From the NCBI RefSeq assembly GCF_024197615.1, contig NZ_JAKUKE010000001.1, positions 1,069,369 through 1,133,368 on the forward strand: DNA of 64,000 nucleotides, read 5' to 3'. This document shows, one piece after another, positions 18,128-27,735 of this stretch (position 1 is its first letter; each line of letters opens with the position of its first letter). A program made the position numbers and the translations under genes. The DNA comes from Desulfuromonas sp. KJ2020 (GTDB lineage Bacteria > Desulfobacterota > Desulfuromonadia > Desulfuromonadales > SZUA-540). The notes under the pieces were generated by a model. The model had not been told where the DNA came from. It saw nothing but the letters and a program-made list of their open reading frames with translations, and ran no database searches.

Positions 18128-18976
18128 ATGTTGTGGCTCGGCGCCCATATGTCTATAGCTGGCGGGGTGGAAAAAGCTTTCGCCCGCGGGGAAGAGGCCG
18201 GCTGCACCGCCATGCAGATTTTCACCAAGAACGCCAGCCAGTGGCGAGCCAAGCCCCTGTCCCCTAAAGAGATCGAGGCCTTCGCCGCCGCCTGGAAGCA
18301 GAGTCCCATCGGGCCGGTGGTGGCCCACGACAGCTACCTGATCAATCTGGCCGCGCCGGCGGAGGACGCCTGGGAAAAGGCCATCGCCGCTTTTCTGGAC
18401 GAGATGGCACGCTGCGCTGCCCTCGGCATTCCCGAAATGGTCATGCACCCGGGCGCCCACACGGGCTCCGGCGAAGAGGCCGGCCTGCGACGGATCGGTG
18501 AGGCCTTCCGGCGGATTTTCAGCGAAGGTCCGGTGAGCGTGCGGGTGCTGCTGGAGAATACGGCGGGGCAGGGAACCTATCTGGGCGGGAGTTTTGAGCA
18601 TCTGGCCCAGATCATGGACGCGGTGCCGCAGGGGCGTTTCGGCCTCTGTTTCGACACCTGTCACGCCTTCGCCGCCGGCTATGATCTGTCCGGGGCCGAA
18701 GGCTACGGCCAGGTCATGGCGGAGGTGGAGCGCCTGCTCGGTCTGGACAGCATCCGCCTCTTTCATCTCAACGACGCCAAGAAGGGCCTGGGCAGCCGGG
18801 TGGATCGCCACGAACACATCGGGCAGGGGCAGATCGGCGAGGAAGGCTTCCGGCTGCTGATGCAAGATGGCCGCTTTGCCGCCGTTCCCAAGATTCTGGA
18901 AACCCCCAAGGGGGACGATGGCAGCGGGGATCGCCAGAACCTGGCACTGCTGCGCCGCCTCGCCGGGGAGGGCTAG
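18128..18976 (+). CDS. nfo: Endonuclease IV (AP endonuclease)
   Basis: The 282-aa protein matches endonuclease IV, which cuts DNA at abasic sites in base excision repair. Zinc-ligand motifs are visible: MHPGAH, LENTAG, DTCHAFAAGYD, HLNDAK and VDRHEHIGQG. The length is that of E. coli Nfo. The start is 11 nt after the HAD gene and the stop 3 nt before dtd. Confidence 0.94.
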   Translation: MLWLGAHMSIAGGVEKAFARGEEAGCTAMQIFTKNASQWRAKPLSPKEIEAFAAAWKQSPIGPVVAHDSYLINLAAPAEDAWEKAIAAFLDEMARCAALGIPEMVMHPGAHTGSGEEAGLRRIGEAFRRIFSEGPVSVRVLLENTAGQGTYLGGSFEHLAQIMDAVPQGRFGLCFDTCHAFAAGYDLSGAEGYGQVMAEVERLLGLDSIRLFHLNDAKKGLGSRVDRHEHIGQGQIGEEGFRLLMQDGRFAAVPKILETPKGDDGSGDRQNLALLRRLAGEG

Positions 18977-18979
18977 AGG

Positions 18980-19429
18980 ATGCGGGCCGTGTTACAGCGG
19001 GTTTCCGCCGCCCATGTCGAGGTGGATGGCCGCCGCGTCGGCGCCATCGACCGCGGCTTGCTGGTGTTGCTCGGTGTGGCCGCCGGGGACACGGAGGCCG
19101 ATGCGACCGCTCTGGCGGACAAGATCTGCGGTCTGCGCATCTTCGAGGACGCAGAGGGCAAGATGAACCTCTCGGTGGCCGATATCGACGGAGAGATCCT
19201 GGCCGTCTCCCAGTTCACCCTGCTGGCCGACTGCCGCAAGGGACGACGCCCCGGTTTTTCCGGCGCGGCCCCGCCGGAGCGGGCCCGCGAACTCTACGAC
19301 TATTTCGTCCGCCTGCTGCGCCAGCGGGGCTTTGCCGTGCCCACAGGCGTATTTCAGGCGGACATGGCGGTGCACCTGGTCAATGACGGCCCGGTCACCC
19401 TGCTGCTCGACAGCCGCAAGGAATTCTGA
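18980..19429 (+). CDS. dtd: D-aminoacyl-tRNA deacylase
   Basis: The 149-aa protein is a typical [14 protein letters not shown] at the start, the SQFTLLAD catalytic-pocket motif near 75 and the [10 protein letters not shown] Gly-cisPro-type motif near 138. DTD removes D-amino acids and glycine wrongly attached to tRNA. The darP ATG begins at the last base of the dtd stop (TGATG). Confidence 0.95.
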   Translation: MRAVLQRVSAAHVEVDGRRVGAIDRGLLVLLGVAAGDTEADATALADKICGLRIFEDAEGKMNLSVADIDGEILAVSQFTLLADCRKGRRPGFSGAAPPERARELYDYFVRLLRQRGFAVPTGVFQADMAVHLVNDGPVTLLLDSRKEF

Positions 19430-19935
19430 TGCACGACGACGAACAGGACTATGCCGGGCCCAGTCGCTCGGCCAAGAAGAGGGCCGCCAAGGCCGTGGAA
19501 GAGCTGGCCCTGGAAATTTTGGAGCTTTCGCCGGCACAGCTGGAAAAGCTGCCGGTTCCCGATCAGATTCTCGGCGAGTTGCGCAAGGCCCGGCAGATCA
19601 AGGCCCATGGCGCCCGCAAGCGGCAGGCCAAGTTTCTGGCCGGCCTCCTGCGCCGTGACGAGGACGTGCTTGAAGCCCTGCGCCAGCATATGGAGGCGCT
19701 CAACCAGGTTCACTATCAGGATCAACAGGTGTTTCACGAGCTGGAAAGCCTGCGGGACCGCCTCTGTGATGCCGGTCAATACCGGGCCGCTTTGCAGGAA
19801 GTGAGCGACCGTTATCCGGCCCTGGATCAGGATCTGATCGCCCGCCTCGCCGTCCAGGCCCAGGCCGGCAAGGACAAGAGAGCCTACCGGGAGATCTTCA
19901 AGCGCCTGCGCCAGGCGCGGGAACAGGGAGAGTAG
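19429..19935 (+). CDS. darP: Ribosome-associated assembly factor DarP/YjgA family
   Basis: The 168-aa protein is helical and highly charged. It matches the YjgA pattern (SRSAKKRAAKAVEELA near 11, PDQILGELRKARQIK near 43, GARKRQAKFLAG near 61). E. coli DarP joins late 50S ribosome assembly. It is the last gene of the dapF run and ends before a strong hairpin. Confidence 0.88.
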   Translation: MHDDEQDYAGPSRSAKKRAAKAVEELALEILELSPAQLEKLPVPDQILGELRKARQIKAHGARKRQAKFLAGLLRRDEDVLEALRQHMEALNQVHYQDQQVFHELESLRDRLCDAGQYRAALQEVSDRYPALDQDLIARLAVQAQAGKDKRAYREIFKRLRQAREQGE

Positions 19936-19940
19936 AAACG

Positions 19941-19970
19941 CAGAAGACCCGCCATCTGGCGGGTCTTCTG
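19941..19970. terminator. Terminator hairpin between darP and trxA
   Basis: A perfect 13-bp stem (CAGAAGACCCGCC / GGCGGGTCTTCTG) closes a 4-nt loop. It lies between converging genes, with modest T content on either side, and probably ends both transcripts. Confidence 0.7.
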
Positions 19971-19997
19971 GTAAAAGCCGGAACTTCGTGTTTTGGT

Positions 19998-20327
19998 TTA
20001 CAGGGCCTTTTTGATCAGGCTCTCGAGCTGGTTTTTGGGCACGGCGCCGACCACCTGATCGAGCACCTTGCCGTCCTTGAACAGGATGATGGTGGGGATG
20101 CCGCGCACCCCGTACTGGCCGGGAGTAGCCGGATTCTCGTCCACGTTGACCTTGGCGATCTTGACCTTGCCCTCATACTCGGCGGCCAGGCCGTCCACGA
20201 CCGGGGCGATGGCTTTGCAGGGGGCGCACCAGGAGGCCCAGAAGTCCACGAGTACGGGGACGGAGGATTTCAGGACTTCACTTTCGAAGTTGTCATCGGT
20301 CAGTTGCAAAACCTTATCGCTTGCCAT
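19998..20327 (-). CDS. trxA: Thioredoxin
   Basis: The 109-aa protein has the classical redox site FWASWCAPCKAIAP (WCxPC) and the cis-proline region RGIPTIILF. It reduces protein disulfides in the cytoplasm, with electrons from thioredoxin reductase. The ATG at 20327 (MASDKVLQL) has AAAGGAGAA 8 nt upstream; a frame extension to 20378 is not needed. It has its own promoter and terminator. Confidence 0.96.
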   Translation of the reverse strand: MASDKVLQLTDDNFESEVLKSSVPVLVDFWASWCAPCKAIAPVVDGLAAEYEGKVKIAKVNVDENPATPGQYGVRGIPTIILFKDGKVLDQVVGAVPKNQLESLIKKAL

Positions 20328-20376
20328 GATAAATTCTCCTTTGGATATATTTAAGAAAATCTCAGATACATCACAC

Positions 20377-20404
20377 AATATAAAACACTGAGACTAAAAA
20401 TCAA
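20377..20404 (-). promoter_or_regulatory. Promoter of trxA
   Basis: On the minus strand TTGATT (20399-20404) and TATATT (20377-20382) are 16 nt apart, about 50 nt before the trxA start. They are back to back with the promoter of the tetrapyrrole operon. Confidence 0.5.
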
Positions 20405-20433
20405 GACCGAAAGTTTCCCCCGCCGGGTCAGCC

Positions 20434-20462
20434 TTGACAGGCCGGGTGGCGGAGCCTATGAT
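20434..20462 (+). promoter_or_regulatory. Strong promoter of the SIS/tetrapyrrole operon
   Basis: A perfect -35 TTGACA (20434-20439), 17-nt spacer and TATGAT -10 (20457-20462) lie 30 nt before the SIS gene. This is one of the best sigma-70-type promoters in the window. Confidence 0.65.
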
Positions 20463-20491
20463 TCGGATTAATTTTTTTCGAGAGGCGAGGC

Positions 20492-21070
20492 ATGCAGAGG
20501 CAGGAAAAAATTGCTCAGGCCGTGCAGGATCATGTGCGTGTCCTGGAAAACAGCTTTGAGCGGCAGAGCGATGAGATGACGGGGTTTGCCGAGCGGGTGG
20601 TGGAGACCTTCCATCAGGGCGGCCGCCTGTATGTGGCCGGCAGCGGGCCGCTGGCCGCTCTGGCCAACCTGCTGTCCAGCCTCTTTCTGAACCGTTTGAA
20701 CCTGGAGCGTCCGTCACTGCCGGTGCTGTCCCTTTGCAACGACGCCACTCTGGCTCTTTCACTGGCCCGGGACGGGCAGTCCGCCCAGTTTCTGTCCCGC
20801 CAACTGCGGGCCCAGGCGGAGGAAGGCCACATCCTTCTGGTGTTGGCCGGCTTTGATCGGGATCCTCTTCTGGACGAGGTTCTCAAGACGGCCCGTCAGA
20901 TGGAGTGTGTCATTGTGCTGGCCGCTCCCGAAGGCTCGGAACTGCTCAAGGATGCTGCCGACTTTTTTTTCCGCTTCGACTGTTCCTCCATCTCCCGTCT
21001 GATGGAAGCCTATCTGTTTTTTGGCGATCTGCTCTGTGAGTTGGTTGAGGGCGAGCTCTTCGGTTTCTGA
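20492..21070 (+). CDS. SIS-domain (phosphosugar-binding) protein
   Basis: The 192-aa protein looks like a single SIS domain related to GmhA/DiaA: an N-terminal helix pair, then GGRLYVAGSGPLAALANL near 48-65, LCNDATLALSLARD near 85, and ILLVLAGFDRDPLLDEVL. It may bind a phosphosugar or act in initiation control as DiaA does, but substrate residues are not clear. It is the first gene behind the operon promoter, 38 nt before the siroheme gene. A link to tetrapyrrole synthesis is not obvious. Confidence 0.75.
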   Translation: MQRQEKIAQAVQDHVRVLENSFERQSDEMTGFAERVVETFHQGGRLYVAGSGPLAALANLLSSLFLNRLNLERPSLPVLSLCNDATLALSLARDGQSAQFLSRQLRAQAEEGHILLVLAGFDRDPLLDEVLKTARQMECVIVLAAPEGSELLKDAADFFFRFDCSSISRLMEAYLFFGDLLCELVEGELFGF

Positions 21071-21108
21071 GAAGCCGGCGTCGCCTTTTCCCTCGTCAAG
21101 GAGGCCTG

Positions 21109-21777
21109 TTGCCCGACTTCCCCGTTCTTCTCCAACTCGCCGGCCGTTATTGCGTCGTCGTCGGCGGCGGCTCGGTGGCTCTACGCAAAGGGGAGGCCCT
21201 GATCCAAGCCGGCGCCCGCGTGCGCCTGATAGCGCCTGAGATTCAAGCGGACAAGCCGCTGCCGCAGTCCGTCGAATGGCTTCGTCGCGCCTACCTCAAG
21301 GGCGATCTGGAAGGCGCGTATCTTGCAATCGCAGCTACGGACAATCGGCGGGTTAATGCTGAAATCCTAGAGGAAGCAAGAAGTTTTGGGGTTTTAATCA
21401 ATGTGGCTGACGCCCCGGAAGATGGGGATTTCACGATGCCTGCCGTGGTCCGACGTGGCGATTTGACCCTCTGTGCCGCCACGTACGGCAGGAGCCCAGC
21501 GCTGGCGGCCATCGTACGGCAGCACCTGGAGGAAAGCTTTGGTCAAGAGTGGGGTTTGCTGCTGGAGATTGCGGCCGCCCTGCGGGGAAAGCGATTGACA
21601 GCCGCAGGACAAGATAAGTACAGTCAAGAGGTTTTGCGTCAACTCATCGAAGAGGGACTGCCCGCCCTGCTTGCCGCTGGCGCCACAGAGGCGGTCGACA
21701 GACGGCTGGAAGCGGTTCTCGGCAGGGGATTTTCCCTTACCGAGCTGGGCATCACGTTGCCGAAAGGAATGCCATGA
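21109..21777 (+). CDS. Precorrin-2 dehydrogenase / sirohydrochlorin ferrochelatase (siroheme synthase N-domain)
   Basis: The 222-aa protein corresponds to the Met8/CysG N-terminal half. It has the NAD-binding loop VVVGGGSVALRKGEAL near 16-31, followed by the AATDNRRVNAEI region. It oxidises precorrin-2 to sirohydrochlorin and usually inserts Fe2+ to give siroheme. The start is TTG with AAGGAGG 4 nt upstream. The methyltransferase half is provided separately by the CobA-HemD fusion in the same operon. The stop overlaps the ccsA start (ATGA). Confidence 0.9.
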   Translation: MPDFPVLLQLAGRYCVVVGGGSVALRKGEALIQAGARVRLIAPEIQADKPLPQSVEWLRRAYLKGDLEGAYLAIAATDNRRVNAEILEEARSFGVLINVADAPEDGDFTMPAVVRRGDLTLCAATYGRSPALAAIVRQHLEESFGQEWGLLLEIAAALRGKRLTAAGQDKYSQEVLRQLIEEGLPALLAAGATEAVDRRLEAVLGRGFSLTELGITLPKGMP

Positions 21778-22610
21778 GCGCCAATGTTCTGCTCTATAAA
21801 ATAGCTCTGCTGTTTTACCTGGTTGCGACCATCCTGTTTTTTGTCGATGTTATTGGCCGCAAGGAAAACATCGGTAAGATCGGCCGCTGGGTTCTTTTTG
21901 GCGGCTTTGTTATCCACTGCGCGGCCCTGGTGGCCCGCTATGTGGAGGCTGGCTACACCCCCGTGGCCAATCTGCATGAATCCCTTTCCTTTTTCGTCTT
22001 GTCCATCGTCGGCATCTTTCTTCTGTTCGACCTGCGTTACCGCTTGACGGTTCTGGCGGCTTTTGTCTGCCCTCTGGCCCTGGTGTTGATGATTGTCGGC
22101 GGAGCAGTTCCCAAGGCGGTCAGGGAACTGAACCCCATGCTCGACAGCTGGTGGTTCCCGGTGCATGTCACCCTGGCCTTTCTGGGGAACGCCGTTTTTG
22201 CCGTCGCCTTCATGGCCGGCATCATGTACCTGCTGCAGGAGCGCATGCTTAAGAGCAAAAAGTTCTCCAGCCTTTATTTTCGGCTGCCCTCACTGGGTAC
22301 GCTCGACGCCATCAACTACAAATGTCTAACCTTCGGCTTTCCCCTGATGACCATGGGGATCATATCCGGCGCCATGTGGGCCAATTCGGCCTGGGGAACC
22401 TACTGGAGCTGGGACCCCAAGGAAACCTGGGCCCTCATCACCTGGTTCCTGTACGCCGCGCTGCTGCATGGGCGACTGACCGTGGGCTGGCGAGGGCGCC
22501 GGGCGGCCATTTTCGCCATCATCGGCTTTTTGTGTCTGCTGTTCATGTTCCTCGGCGTCAATCTCTTTTTGTCGGACCTGCACAGTTTCCGTGCCTTGGA
22601 GGGCCGGTAG
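21774..22610 (+). CDS. ccsA: CcsA/ResC-family cytochrome c assembly membrane protein (HemX-like)
   Basis: The 278-aa protein has about eight hydrophobic segments and the tryptophan-rich haem-handling motif WGTYWSWDPKETW near 205-217, the hallmark of CcsA/CcmC/CcmF-type proteins. It presumably handles haem at the membrane for c-type cytochrome maturation. Its place directly before hemA is also that of HemX, which in some bacteria lowers HemA levels. Both roles remain possible. It overlaps the upstream gene by 4 nt. Confidence 0.87.
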   Translation: MSANVLLYKIALLFYLVATILFFVDVIGRKENIGKIGRWVLFGGFVIHCAALVARYVEAGYTPVANLHESLSFFVLSIVGIFLLFDLRYRLTVLAAFVCPLALVLMIVGGAVPKAVRELNPMLDSWWFPVHVTLAFLGNAVFAVAFMAGIMYLLQERMLKSKKFSSLYFRLPSLGTLDAINYKCLTFGFPLMTMGIISGAMWANSAWGTYWSWDPKETWALITWFLYAALLHGRLTVGWRGRRAAIFAIIGFLCLLFMFLGVNLFLSDLHSFRALEGR

Positions 22611-22634
22611 CCCTGGGGCGAACCGGAATGCATC

Positions 22635-23948
22635 ATGAATATCCTAGTTGTCGGACTCAGTCACAAAACAGCCCCGGTTGAAATCCGTGAGAAGGTCGCT
22701 TTTGCGCCCACCGCCATGGAAACGCCTCTGCATGCCCTGCTGGCCCTGCCGGGTATCAACGAAGGGATTATCGTCTCTACCTGCAACCGGGTCGAGCTTT
22801 ACGCTACCAGTCGGGATGCCGATGCCGGCATGGCGCAACTCAAGCGCTTTCTGGCCGAATTTCATCGCCTTTCCCTGGAAGAACTGGAGCCTCATCTCTA
22901 CGATTATCGAGGGGAAGAGGCCATCCGCCACGTCTTTCGCGTCGCCGCCAGCCTCGACTCCATGGTGATCGGTGAACCGCAGATTCTCGGTCAGATCAAG
23001 ACGGCCTACGGCTATGCCTCCGAATTCAAGACCGCCGGTCTCATCCTTAACCGCTTTCTGCACAAGGCCTTCTCCGTGGCCAAGCGGGTGCGCACCGAGA
23101 CCAATATTGCCAGCAATGCCGTCTCCGTCTCTTTCGCCGCCGTGGAGCTGGCCCGGAAGATTTTCAGCTCCCTCAACGACAAAACGGTGCTGATTATCGG
23201 GGCCGGCGAAATGTGCGAGCTGGCCGCCCGTCACTTCGTCAATAACGGGGTGACGTCCGTCATGGTGACCAACCGCACCCTGGAGCGCGCCGAAAAGCTG
23301 GCGCAGGAATTCAACGGACGCGCCGTCGCCTTCAGCGAATTCCCCCACCACCTGCACCAGGTCGACATCATTCTCACCTCCACGGGCGCGCCCGACTTCA
23401 TTCTCAGCCACAAGCAGGTGGAAGAGGTCATCCGCCTGCGCAAGAACAAGCCGATGTTCCTCATCGATATCGCCGTGCCACGGGACATCGATCCGCGTGT
23501 CAACGATATCGACAACATCTATCTTTACGATGTGGACGACCTGCAGGGGGTGGTGCAGGCCAATCTGAAGGAGCGCCAGAAGGAGGCCAAAAAAGCCGAA
23601 GCCATTATTCAGGAAGAAATCGGCCAGTTTTTCCAGTGGCTCTCCTGTCTCGATGTGGTACCGACCATTGTCTCCCTGCGACGGAAGATGGAAGAAATCC
23701 GCCAGAAAGAGATGGAGAAGACCTTTGCCAACCTTAAACACCTGGGTGCGGAGGAGCGTAAGGCCATCGAAGCCCTTACCGGCGCCATCATCAACAAGAT
23801 CCTGCATCAGCCGACGGCCGTGCTGAAAAATGCCCAGAACGGCGAAGGCGACAGTTATGTCGATGCCGTCAGAACCCTTTTCGGGCTGGAGTGTCCCAAC
23901 CCCGAAGGAGAGATGCTGCGGCTCGACAGCCAATCGAAAGAAGATTAG
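22635..23948 (+). CDS. hemA: Glutamyl-tRNA reductase
   Basis: The 437-aa enzyme reduces glutamyl-tRNA to glutamate-1-semialdehyde, the first committed step of C5-pathway tetrapyrrole synthesis. Motifs include [14 protein letters not shown] near 7, the catalytic Cys in STCNRVELY near 50, [10 protein letters not shown] near 115 and the NADPH site [11 protein letters not shown] near 185. Length is normal. Pathway flux is usually controlled at this protein. Confidence 0.96.
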   Translation: MNILVVGLSHKTAPVEIREKVAFAPTAMETPLHALLALPGINEGIIVSTCNRVELYATSRDADAGMAQLKRFLAEFHRLSLEELEPHLYDYRGEEAIRHVFRVAASLDSMVIGEPQILGQIKTAYGYASEFKTAGLILNRFLHKAFSVAKRVRTETNIASNAVSVSFAAVELARKIFSSLNDKTVLIIGAGEMCELAARHFVNNGVTSVMVTNRTLERAEKLAQEFNGRAVAFSEFPHHLHQVDIILTSTGAPDFILSHKQVEEVIRLRKNKPMFLIDIAVPRDIDPRVNDIDNIYLYDVDDLQGVVQANLKERQKEAKKAEAIIQEEIGQFFQWLSCLDVVPTIVSLRRKMEEIRQKEMEKTFANLKHLGAEERKAIEALTGAIINKILHQPTAVLKNAQNGEGDSYVDAVRTLFGLECPNPEGEMLRLDSQSKED

Positions 23949-24024
23949 ATTTAACCCTTTTCCGGCAGCGGTCTTCCGGCTGCCCCGGGTGGATGAACTC
24001 CCCCGGCCAAGGAGACTTTAGCGT

Positions 24025-24987
24025 ATGGCCAAAAAAGTACTGCGTATCGGAACCCGCTCCAGCCAGCTGGCCTTGTGGCAGGCCAACTGGGTCAAATCGG
24101 AACTGGAAAATCGCTATCCGGGCCTTGAGGTCACCCTGACCAAGATCAAGACCCAGGGCGACAAGATTCTCGACGTTCCTCTGGCCATGGTGGGCGGTAA
24201 GGGCCTGTTCGTCAAAGAGATCGAAGAAGCCATGCTGCGCGGCGAAATCGATATCGCCGTTCATTCGATGAAGGACGTGCCGACGATCTTTCCCGAGGGA
24301 CTGGCCCTGCGCTGCATTACCAAGCGGGAAGACCCCCGCGATATCTGCGTCATTCAGTCGGGCTGCTGTTCTTTCCGCGACCTGCCCCAGGGGGCTCGCA
24401 TCGGGACCTCGTCGCTGCGACGCAAGGCGCAGCTGCTCCACCTGCGCCCCGACTTTCAGATGGTCGACATTCGCGGCAACGTGGAGACGCGTATCCGCAA
24501 ATTGACCGATGATGACCTGCACGCGGTCATTTTGGCGGCGGCTGGCATGCACCGCCTCGGTTTTTCGGCCCAGATCAGCGAATATCTGCCCACGTCCGTG
24601 TCCGTGCCGGCCATCGGGCAGGGGGCGCTGGGTCTGGAAAGCCGCATGGACGATGCCGAGACCAATGAGATGATCGACTTCTTCAATCATCCGGACACGG
24701 CCGCCGCGGTCATCGCCGAGCGCGCCCTGCTGCGCCGCCTCGAAGGGGGCTGTCAGGTGCCTATCGCCGGCTATGGCGAGGTGCACGGCGACACCCTCAC
24801 CTTCACCGGCCTGGTCTCCAGCGTCGACGGCTGCAAGTTTCTCAAAAAGACCGTCACCTGTGCCGTGGACGATGCCGAGAAAATTGGCATCTCCGTTGCC
24901 GATGACCTGCTGCTGCAGGGTGCCGACAAGATTCTCAACGAGGTCTACAATCACGAGACGTTCAATGTCGATCGGGAAGATGTCTGA
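24025..24987 (+). CDS. hemC: Porphobilinogen deaminase (hydroxymethylbilane synthase)
   Basis: The 320-aa enzyme polymerises four porphobilinogens to hydroxymethylbilane. It has GTRSSQLALWQA at the start, VHSMKDVP near 80, GTSSLRRKAQL near 127 and the dipyrromethane-cofactor cysteine in LEGGCQVPIAGY near 240. AAGGAGAC lies 8 nt before the ATG. Confidence 0.96.
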   Translation: MAKKVLRIGTRSSQLALWQANWVKSELENRYPGLEVTLTKIKTQGDKILDVPLAMVGGKGLFVKEIEEAMLRGEIDIAVHSMKDVPTIFPEGLALRCITKREDPRDICVIQSGCCSFRDLPQGARIGTSSLRRKAQLLHLRPDFQMVDIRGNVETRIRKLTDDDLHAVILAAAGMHRLGFSAQISEYLPTSVSVPAIGQGALGLESRMDDAETNEMIDFFNHPDTAAAVIAERALLRRLEGGCQVPIAGYGEVHGDTLTFTGLVSSVDGCKFLKKTVTCAVDDAEKIGISVADDLLLQGADKILNEVYNHETFNVDREDV

Positions 24988-25059
24988 ATCCGGTTCTCCG
25001 CTGAATCTTCCAGGGGCGCAGCATGCTGCGCCCCTGCCTGTTTGCGAAGGGCTGTTCCG

Positions 25060-26580
25060 TTGAAGCCGGGCATCGTCTACCTCATCGGGGCCGGGCCCGG
25101 CGACCGCGGGCTGATTACCGTGCGCGGCCTCGAATGCCTGCGCCGGGCCGATGTGGTGGTCTACGACTATCTGGCCAATCCCGCCTTTCTCGACGAGGCG
25201 CCGGCCACGGCAGAGCACCATTACGTTGGCAAAACCCGCGGCCGGCATCAGGCGCCGCAGGAAGAGATCAACGCCCTGCTGGAGGCCAAGGCCCGCGAAG
25301 GCAAGACGGTGGCCCGGCTCAAGGGGGGGGACCCTTATGTGTTCGGCCGCGGTGGCGAAGAGGCGCTGCACCTGCACCGATGTGGCATCCCCTTTGAGAT
25401 TGTCCCCGGCGTGACCGCCGGCTTTGCCGCCGCCGCCTACGCCGGCATCCCCCTGACCCACCGGGATTTCACCACCAGCCTGGCCCTGGTCACCGGTCAT
25501 GAGGATCCGGACAAGAAGATGTCCAGCCTCGACTGGTCGAAACTGGCCACCGGGGTCGGCACCCTGGTCTTTTACATGGGGATGGCCAACCTTCCCCTGA
25601 TTGTGCGGGAATTGATGGCCCATGGACGTCCCGCCTCGACCCCCGTCGCCGTTGTGCGCTGGGCCACCACTCCCCGCCAGCAGACGCTTACGGGCACCCT
25701 GGCCGATATCGTGGTGCAGGTGCGGGAGACGGGACTCAAGCCGCCGGCGGTGATCATTGTCGGCGAAGTGATCCGCCTGCGCGAAGAACTGCAGTGGTTT
25801 GAAAACAGGCCCCTCTTCGGCCGGCGCATTGTCGTCACCCGCACGGCCGAGCAGGCCGGCGATTTCAACCGTCTGCTCGAAGAGCAGGGCGCCCTGCCCA
25901 TCGGCTGCCCCGTCATCGAGATCGTTCCCCCGCAGAACTGGCAGGAGGTGGATGCCGCCATCGCCGGTCTTTCGTCCACCGACTATCTGGTGCTGACCTC
26001 GGCCAACGGCGTCGACATTTTTTTCGGTCGACTGCGCCAGCTTGGGCTCGACCTGCGTGCCCTGGCCGGCGTCAAAGTCGTTGCCGTCGGGCCCAAGACG
26101 GCAGCCGCCATGGAAGTCTTTGGCCTTCTTCCCGACCTGGTGCCGGCCGAATACCGGGCCGAAGCGGTGGTTGAACTGCTGCAGCAGGAAGGTGTGGCGG
26201 GAAAGCGTATCTTTTACCCTCGTGCCGAAAAGGCCCGGGACGTGTTGCCCCGCGAGCTGGCCGCGGCGGGTGCCGAGGTGGTGGCGCCCGTGGCCTATCG
26301 TACCCTGGCGCCGGCTGGCGCCGGCGAGACCGTGCGTCACCTCCTGCAGGCGAAAGAGGTCGATGCCGTGACCTTCACCTCGTCGTCGACGGTGGAGAAC
26401 TTTCTGGCCCTGCTGGGACCCGACGCGGTCGAACTGTTGCAGGACGTCACCATCGTCTCCATCGGCCCGCTGACCTCGGCCACCGCCCGTCGCCACGGAC
26501 TGAACGTACAGGTCGAGCCGCCGGATTACACCCTGGAGGGGATGGTGGCGGCCCTGATTACCTATTATCACCCATCGTGA
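25060..26580 (+). CDS. CobA-HemD fusion: uroporphyrinogen-III methyltransferase plus uroporphyrinogen-III synthase
   Basis: About 506 aa. Residues 1-245 are the SAM-dependent uroporphyrinogen-III methyltransferase (YLIGAGPGDRGL at the start, GGDPYVFGRGGEE near 90), which makes precorrin-2 for siroheme and corrinoids. Residues from about 255 are HemD-like (RIVVTRTAEQAGDFNRLL, LVLTSANGVDIFF, TFTSSSTVENF), which closes hydroxymethylbilane to uroporphyrinogen III. The fusion sits at a pathway branch point. I chose the TTG at 25060 (LKPGIVYLIG), with GAAGG about 10 nt upstream, over a TTG at 25042; either start is possible. Confidence 0.92.
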   Translation: MKPGIVYLIGAGPGDRGLITVRGLECLRRADVVVYDYLANPAFLDEAPATAEHHYVGKTRGRHQAPQEEINALLEAKAREGKTVARLKGGDPYVFGRGGEEALHLHRCGIPFEIVPGVTAGFAAAAYAGIPLTHRDFTTSLALVTGHEDPDKKMSSLDWSKLATGVGTLVFYMGMANLPLIVRELMAHGRPASTPVAVVRWATTPRQQTLTGTLADIVVQVRETGLKPPAVIIVGEVIRLREELQWFENRPLFGRRIVVTRTAEQAGDFNRLLEEQGALPIGCPVIEIVPPQNWQEVDAAIAGLSSTDYLVLTSANGVDIFFGRLRQLGLDLRALAGVKVVAVGPKTAAAMEVFGLLPDLVPAEYRAEAVVELLQQEGVAGKRIFYPRAEKARDVLPRELAAAGAEVVAPVAYRTLAPAGAGETVRHLLQAKEVDAVTFTSSSTVENFLALLGPDAVELLQDVTIVSIGPLTSATARRHGLNVQVEPPDYTLEGMVAALITYYHPS

Positions 26581-26640
26581 ACCCCGCCGGGCGGGATTTG
26601 CATCCACTATTTAACCGGAACCACAGCAAGGGAGGTTTTC

Positions 26641-27609
26641 ATGTTTTTTCCCGAATATCGTGCCCGCCGCCTGCGCCGCAACGCCAACCTGCGCCGGATG
26701 GTGCGGGAGACGCATCTGCGCGTCGACGACCTGATCTATCCCATGTTCAGCGCTTTCGGTAAAGGGATCAAAAAAGAGATCCCCTCCATGCCGGGCATCT
26801 ATCAGCAGTCCATCGAACACATCGTTGCCGAGGCCAAGGAGGTTCATGAGCTCGGTATTCCGGCCGTCATCCTCTTCGGCATCCCCGAACACAAGGATCC
26901 CCTGGGGCAGGACGCCTATGCCGAGAAGGGCATCATTCAAGAGACCATCCGCGCCATCAAGAGCGCCGTTCCGGAACTCACCGTCATCACCGACGTGTGC
27001 CTGTGCGAATACACCGACCACGGCCACTGCGGGGTTATCAAGGACGGCGACGTGGACAACGACGAGACCCTGGAGCTGCTCGCCGCCGAGGCCCTCTCCC
27101 ATGCCCGCGCCGGCGCCGACATCGTCGCCCCTTCCGATATGATGGACGGTCGCATCGCCGCGATCCGCGCCATCCTCGACGCCAACGGTTTCTCTCACAT
27201 CCCGGTGATGAGTTACGCCGTCAAGTATGCCAGCGCCTACTACGGCCCCTTTCGCGACGCAGCCGAATCGACCCCCCAGTTCGGCGATCGCCGCAGCTAT
27301 CAGATGGATCCGGCCAACCGACTGGAGGCCTTCCGTGAGGCGACCCTCGATGTCCAGGAATGCGCCGATTTTCTCATGGTCAAGCCGGCGCTGGCCTATC
27401 TCGACATCCTGCGTGATCTCAAAGAACGCTTCGATCTGCCTCTGGTGGCCTACAACGTTTCTGGAGAGTACTCCATGATCAAAGCTGCGGCCAAAATGGG
27501 CTGGGTCGACGAGGAGCGCCTCATTCTCGAAACCCTGCTCGGCATGAAACGGGCCGGTGCCGATCTCATCATCACCTACCATGCCAAGGAGGCTGCCCGT
27601 CTCCTGTAG
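26641..27609 (+). CDS. hemB: Delta-aminolevulinic acid dehydratase (porphobilinogen synthase), zinc-type
   Basis: The 322-aa enzyme condenses two 5-aminolevulinate molecules. The Cys cluster [12 protein letters not shown] near 120-131 indicates the zinc-dependent type. Schiff-base lysines lie in MSYAVKYAS near 197 and in [10 protein letters not shown] near 246. GGGAGG precedes the ATG. It closes the operon before a strong terminator. hemL and later haem genes are not in the window. Confidence 0.96.
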   Translation: MFFPEYRARRLRRNANLRRMVRETHLRVDDLIYPMFSAFGKGIKKEIPSMPGIYQQSIEHIVAEAKEVHELGIPAVILFGIPEHKDPLGQDAYAEKGIIQETIRAIKSAVPELTVITDVCLCEYTDHGHCGVIKDGDVDNDETLELLAAEALSHARAGADIVAPSDMMDGRIAAIRAILDANGFSHIPVMSYAVKYASAYYGPFRDAAESTPQFGDRRSYQMDPANRLEAFREATLDVQECADFLMVKPALAYLDILRDLKERFDLPLVAYNVSGEYSMIKAAAKMGWVDEERLILETLLGMKRAGADLIITYHAKEAARLL

Positions 27610-27641
27610 GGGGTGGCCTGAGGACGCGACCAACGGTTAGC

Positions 27642-27670
27642 AGGCAGCCCCGCCCGGGGCTGCCTTTTTT
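27642..27670 (+). terminator. Rho-independent terminator of the tetrapyrrole operon
   Basis: The stem AGGCAGCCCC / GGGGCTGCCT, with a short loop, is followed by TTTTTT, about 33 nt after the hemB stop. Confidence 0.88.
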
Positions 27671-27735
27671 CCTGGCTCATCGGCACGGGAGGATAAAAAG
27701 ACTTGCTTCGTAACGGAAGGATTGCAGAGTAACTC

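Noticed and set aside
23869-26607. 912-aa open frame on the minus strand
   Set aside because: It runs antisense to hemC and cobA-hemD, whose motifs are unmistakable. Its composition (His/Gln/Gly/Asp-rich) is that of a reverse-strand shadow in GC-rich DNA.
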